A stretch of 5,948 nt of DNA, taken from contig JAUVRF010000130.1 of assembly GCA_030597775.1 (NCBI GenBank), positions 1-5,948 of the forward strand. Reading direction: 5' to 3'. This stretch comes from Methanobacteriota archaeon (lineage in GTDB: Archaea; Thermoplasmatota; DTKX01; GCA-020343715). The translations under genes were made by a program, and so were the position numbers. Shown piece by piece: positions 5,118 to 5,948 of this stretch. The number at the start of each line of letters is the position of its first letter. Positions within the stretch are counted from its first letter, which is position 1. The notes beneath the pieces were generated by a model that worked only from the letters and a program-made list of their open reading frames with translations, was not told the origin of the DNA and made no database searches.

Positions 5118-5924
5118 ATGGTCGACCACATGCCTCCCGAGGACCTGAAGGCCTGCTGCGCATCCTTCTACGAGTCCGACCTGGTGAGGAGGTTCCTGGG
5201 GGACAGCTTCCATCCGGGCGGCGAGGACATCACCCGTGCCCTGGGAGTGGCCCTCGGACTGGACGATGGGTCGCTGGTGCTTGATGTTGCCTGCGGAGCT
5301 GGCGCCTCCTCGATCGCCCTCGCGCAGGAGTTCGGCTGCAGCGCCGTGGGCGTGGACCTCTCAGAGGAGAACCTGGAGCGGGCGCGTGGACAGGCCGAGA
5401 AGGCCGGCGTCGATGACCGGGTCCAGTTCCTCATGATGGACGCCGAGGAGCTGACCTTCGAGGACGGGGGGTTCGACGCCGTGGTGAGCGAGTGCGCCCT
5501 CTGCACCTTTCCAGACAAGCCCGCGGCCCTCTCCGAGGCGTTACGGATGTTGCGCCCGGGAGGAAGGATAGGGATCACGGACGTGGTCGTGGAGCGCGAC
5601 CTTCCCGAGCGGGCCCAGGGGATACTGTTCCACGTGGCCTGCATATCTGGCGCGATGCCCGCGAGGGGATACATCGACGCCCTGGTGGATGCGGGCTTCG
5701 TCGACGTGGTCCACGAGGACCATGGCGAGGCCATCACCGAGTTGCTGGACCGGGGCGAGCGGTTGCTCATGGGGTGGGGCGTGGTCGAGAAGCTGTACGG
5801 CGTTGACCTGGAGGCGTGGCTCGACCTCTCCCAGGAGGAGGCCAAGGAGATGCTCGCCGGTGCCCGGAAGTGGGTCGAGAGCGGTGACCTCTCGTACGGC
5901 CTGTTCACGGGGGCGCGACCCTGA
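5118..5924 (+). CDS. ArsM-like SAM-dependent methyltransferase
   Basis: 268-residue cytoplasmic class I methyltransferase. VLDVACGAGASS (54-65) is the SAM-binding motif I, GVDLS (78-82) holds the acidic ribose-binding residue, MMDAEEL (106-112) the adenine-contact acidic motif, and LRPGGRIGITDVV (145-157) the usual later strand. Three features point to arsenite methyltransferase (ArsM) relatives: an N-terminal DLKACCASF with adjacent C13 and C14; SECALCTFPDK (124-134), aligned with the ArsM SNCVINLxPDK segment and its As(III)-binding Cys (here C126); and ACISGAM (174-180), aligned with the second As-binding Cys region CIAGAL (here C175). ArsM transfers methyl groups from SAM to trivalent arsenic bound by cysteines. 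C129 is an additional Cys, and the C-terminal 60 residues are not strongly like ArsM, so the real substrate may be another metalloid or an organoarsenical. It is the second gene of the radical SAM operon. Start at 5118 is supported by AGGAGGGTG five bases upstream; an in-frame upstream ATG at 4995 lies inside the radical SAM gene and is rejected. Confidence 0.8.
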   Translation: MVDHMPPEDLKACCASFYESDLVRRFLGDSFHPGGEDITRALGVALGLDDGSLVLDVACGAGASSIALAQEFGCSAVGVDLSEENLERARGQAEKAGVDDRVQFLMMDAEELTFEDGGFDAVVSECALCTFPDKPAALSEALRMLRPGGRIGITDVVVERDLPERAQGILFHVACISGAMPARGYIDALVDAGFVDVVHEDHGEAITELLDRGERLLMGWGVVEKLYGVDLEAWLDLSQEEAKEMLAGARKWVESGDLSYGLFTGARP

Positions 5925-5948
5925 GGACATTCATGTGGGTCCTACCAA

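Noticed and set aside
3662..5131. 489-residue open frame on the minus strand opposite the radical SAM gene
   Set aside because: It is a high-GC shadow: composition is dominated by His, Gly, Val, Asp and Leu from the opposite codons, with no recognisable motif, while the plus strand carries a clear family protein.
5924..5943. AGGAC/GTCCT inverted repeat after the methyltransferase stop
   Set aside because: Only five pairs with a ten-base loop and no T-run before the window ends; too weak to call a terminator.

Overview
The window looks like chromosomal DNA of a high-GC archaeon (my impression is slightly above 60% G+C). The archaeal signs are TATA/BRE-like promoters sitting about 26 bases from start codons (leaderless or near-leaderless genes), a GGAGG-type ribosome site only on the second gene of one operon, a small CbiX-type chelatase, and a radical SAM enzyme of the MJ0619/tetraether lipid synthase family. 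A member of Candidatus Thermoplasmatota would fit, but this is a guess from style, not from a marker gene. No rRNA, tRNA, CRISPR array, insertion sequence or integrase was seen.

Layout. (1) Bases 2-412, plus strand: C-terminal end of an ABC-2 type transporter permease, cut by the window edge. (2) Bases 446-1762, minus strand and convergent with it: a membrane-anchored protein with an extracytoplasmic CxxCH haem c motif, a beta-rich outer domain, and a C-terminal four-helix membrane domain whose four histidines are spaced as in bis-haem b ferric reductase-like proteins. (3) Bases 1847-2359, plus strand and divergent from it: a CbiX/SirB-type small tetrapyrrole chelatase. (4) Bases 2473-3375, minus strand: a two-gene operon of unrecognised function, encoding a zinc-knuckle protein with a 19-residue helical repeat, then a protein with two membrane helices. 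The operon ends in a GC-rich hairpin followed by eight T. (5) Bases 3376-3676: a 301-base divergent intergenic region with a promoter at each end. (6) Bases 3677-5924, plus strand: a two-gene operon encoding the radical SAM protein and, one base after its stop codon, an ArsM-like (arsenite methyltransferase-related) SAM-dependent methyltransferase.

How the genes may work together. The predicted c/b haem protein and the chelatase share an 84-base divergent promoter region, which suggests a haem or sirohaem supply link. The radical SAM/ArsM-like pair is the most intriguing part: a carbon-carbon bond-forming radical enzyme family known from lipid chemistry is tightly coupled to a methyltransferase that keeps the cysteines used by ArsM to hold trivalent arsenic. 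An organoarsenical or arsenolipid route, or another thiophilic-substrate methylation pathway, is a reasonable but unproven hypothesis.
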